Below are positions 13,151-13,971 of a stretch of DNA of 13,971 bases, in pieces. The notes under the pieces are model-generated. The model did not search any database, was not told the DNA's origin, and was given only the letters and a program-made list of their open reading frames with translations. The stretch's first letter is position 1. Each line of letters opens with the position of its first letter. Origin of the DNA: CAYLOC01 sp964385195 (GTDB lineage: Bacteria > Actinomycetota > Actinomycetes > Propionibacteriales > Nocardioidaceae); contig CAYLOC010000065.1 in NCBI GenBank assembly GCA_964385195.1, positions 1-13,971 of the forward strand, in the 5' to 3' direction. The translations under genes were made by a program, and so were the position numbers.

Positions 13151-13809
13151 TTCGCGCCCTCCTTCGCCTTGGCCGCACTCCGGACCTCCACCAGGCCACC
13201 ACGCGGTCCGGGCACTGCGCCCTTGACCAGCAGCAGGCCCTGGTCGGTGTCGACCGCATGCACGGTGAGGCTTTGTGCGGTCACGGTGGCGTTGCCCATC
13301 CGGCCGGCCATCCCGAGGCCCTTGAAGACGCGCCCTGGGGTGGCGCAGCCACCGATCGAGCCCGGCTTGCGGTGGTTGCGGTGGGCTCCGTGGGAGGCAC
13401 CGACACCGGAGAAGCCATGTCGTTTCATGACCCCGGCGAAACCCTTGCCCTTGCTGGTGCCGGTCACGTCGACCAGGTCACCGCTTGCGAAGAGCTCCAC
13501 ACCGAGTTCCTGACCCGGTGCGTAGTTCTCAGCATCGGCCGTGCGGATCTCGGCCAGGTGCCGCCGCGGAGTGACCCCCGCCTTCGTGAAGTGGCCTGCC
13601 TGCGGCTTCGTGACCTTGCCGGCCTTGACCTCGCCGAAACCGAGCTGGATGGCGGTGTATCCGTCGCTCGCCTGCGTGCGGACCTGCGTCACGACGTTGG
13701 AAGCAGCGGCGATGACCGTGACCGGCACCACACGGTTGTCGTCGTCCCATGTCTGGGTCATGCCGAGCTTGGTACCCAGCAGCCCGCGGACGTTGCGCTG
13801 TGTGCTCAC
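13147..13809 (-). CDS. rplC: 50S ribosomal protein L3
   Basis: L3 is an early-assembly 23S rRNA-binding protein whose extended loop reaches toward the peptidyl-transferase centre. The 220-residue product has the N-terminal GLLGTKLGMTQ (9-19) and the family signature around 124-147 (FAGVMKRHGFSG, then SHGAHRNHR). The extended-loop segment KPGSIGGCATPGRVFKG lies at 148-164. The stretch SIGGCATPG lacks the Gln that is methylated by PrmB in E. coli (GQNQTPG there), so that modification is not expected here. The start is GTG, with AGGA four bases upstream. The stop overlaps the rplD start by 4 bases (ATGA), which points to translational coupling. Confidence 0.97.
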   Translation of the reverse strand: MSTQRNVRGLLGTKLGMTQTWDDDNRVVPVTVIAAASNVVTQVRTQASDGYTAIQLGFGEVKAGKVTKPQAGHFTKAGVTPRRHLAEIRTADAENYAPGQELGVELFASGDLVDVTGTSKGKGFAGVMKRHGFSGVGASHGAHRNHRKPGSIGGCATPGRVFKGLGMAGRMGNATVTAQSLTVHAVDTDQGLLLVKGAVPGPRGGLVEVRSAAKAKEGAK

Positions 13810-13822
13810 CTCGTCCTACCCC

Positions 13823-13971
13823 TCAGAGCTTGATCTCGATGTCGACGCCGGCCGGGAGCTCCAGCCGCATCAGCGAGTCCACCGTCTTCGGCGTCGGGTC
13901 GATAATGTCGATCAGACGCTTGTGCGTGCGCATCTCGAAGTGCTCGCGGCTGTCCTTGTACTTGTGCGGCG
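13823..13971 (-). CDS. rpsJ: 30S ribosomal protein S10 (partial, C-terminal part)
   Basis: This is the 3' end of the S10 gene, and its 5' part lies beyond the right edge of the window. The readable frame encodes 48 residues and then a TGA stop at 13825-13823. It starts at PHKYKDSREHFEMRTHKRLI, continues through IDPTPKTVDSLMRLELPAG and ends in GVDIEIKL, which is the typical bacterial S10 C-terminus. S10 sits in the head of the 30S subunit; in other bacteria it also acts in transcription antitermination as NusE. It is normally the first gene of the S10 operon, so the operon promoter and any leader lie outside the window. The gap to rplC is 13 bases. The identification is certain, although only about half of the protein is present. 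Confidence 0.96.
   Translation of the reverse strand, partial: PHKYKDSREHFEMRTHKRLIDIIDPTPKTVDSLMRLELPAGVDIEIKL

Noticed and set aside
1..13971. Mobile element, CRISPR, prophage or defence system
   Set aside because: No transposase, integrase, spaced repeat array, tRNA or unknown multi-gene block is present. Nearly all sequence is accounted for by core genes.

Overview
The window is a GC-rich chromosomal segment from what looks like a high-GC Gram-positive (actinobacterial) genome. Every real gene lies on the minus strand, so transcription runs from high to low coordinates. The protein sequences, the gene order, frequent GTG starts and strong Shine-Dalgarno sites all fit an actinobacterium. 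Genus cannot be fixed from the sequence alone.

Layout in transcription order. (1) 13971-9042: the S10 operon from the end of rpsJ (cut by the window edge) through rplC, rplD, rplW, rplB, rpsS, rplV, rpsC, rplP and rpmC. (2) 9045-4508: rpsQ, followed without a break by the spc-type genes rplN, rplX, rplE, rpsZ (zinc form of S14), rpsH, rplF, rplR, rpsE, rpmD and rplO. (3) 4507-4318: a 190-bp gap between rplO and secY, the largest unexplained gap in the ribosomal part. It holds a two-block inverted repeat, a weak promoter-like sequence and a 15-bp tandem repeat. (4) 4317-1540: secY, adk and map, tightly packed. (5) 1539-1394: a spacer with a perfect palindrome TTGTCGACAA and a promoter-like hexamer. 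(6) 1393-11: a complete MFS transporter of the metabolite:H+ symporter (ProP-like) type.

The genes form the core growth cluster: large- and small-subunit ribosomal proteins, the SecY channel through which nascent membrane and secreted proteins pass, adenylate kinase for nucleotide balance, and methionine aminopeptidase, which trims new N-termini. Most junctions overlap by 1, 4 or 14 bases, which implies translational coupling and fixed stoichiometry.

I see no mobile element, CRISPR array, tRNA/rRNA gene or defence system, and no sign of a new multi-gene system. The points worth a second look are the structured rplO-secY gap, the operator-like palindrome before the transporter, and the transporter itself, which sits where infA-rpmJ-rpsM usually follows map in actinobacteria.
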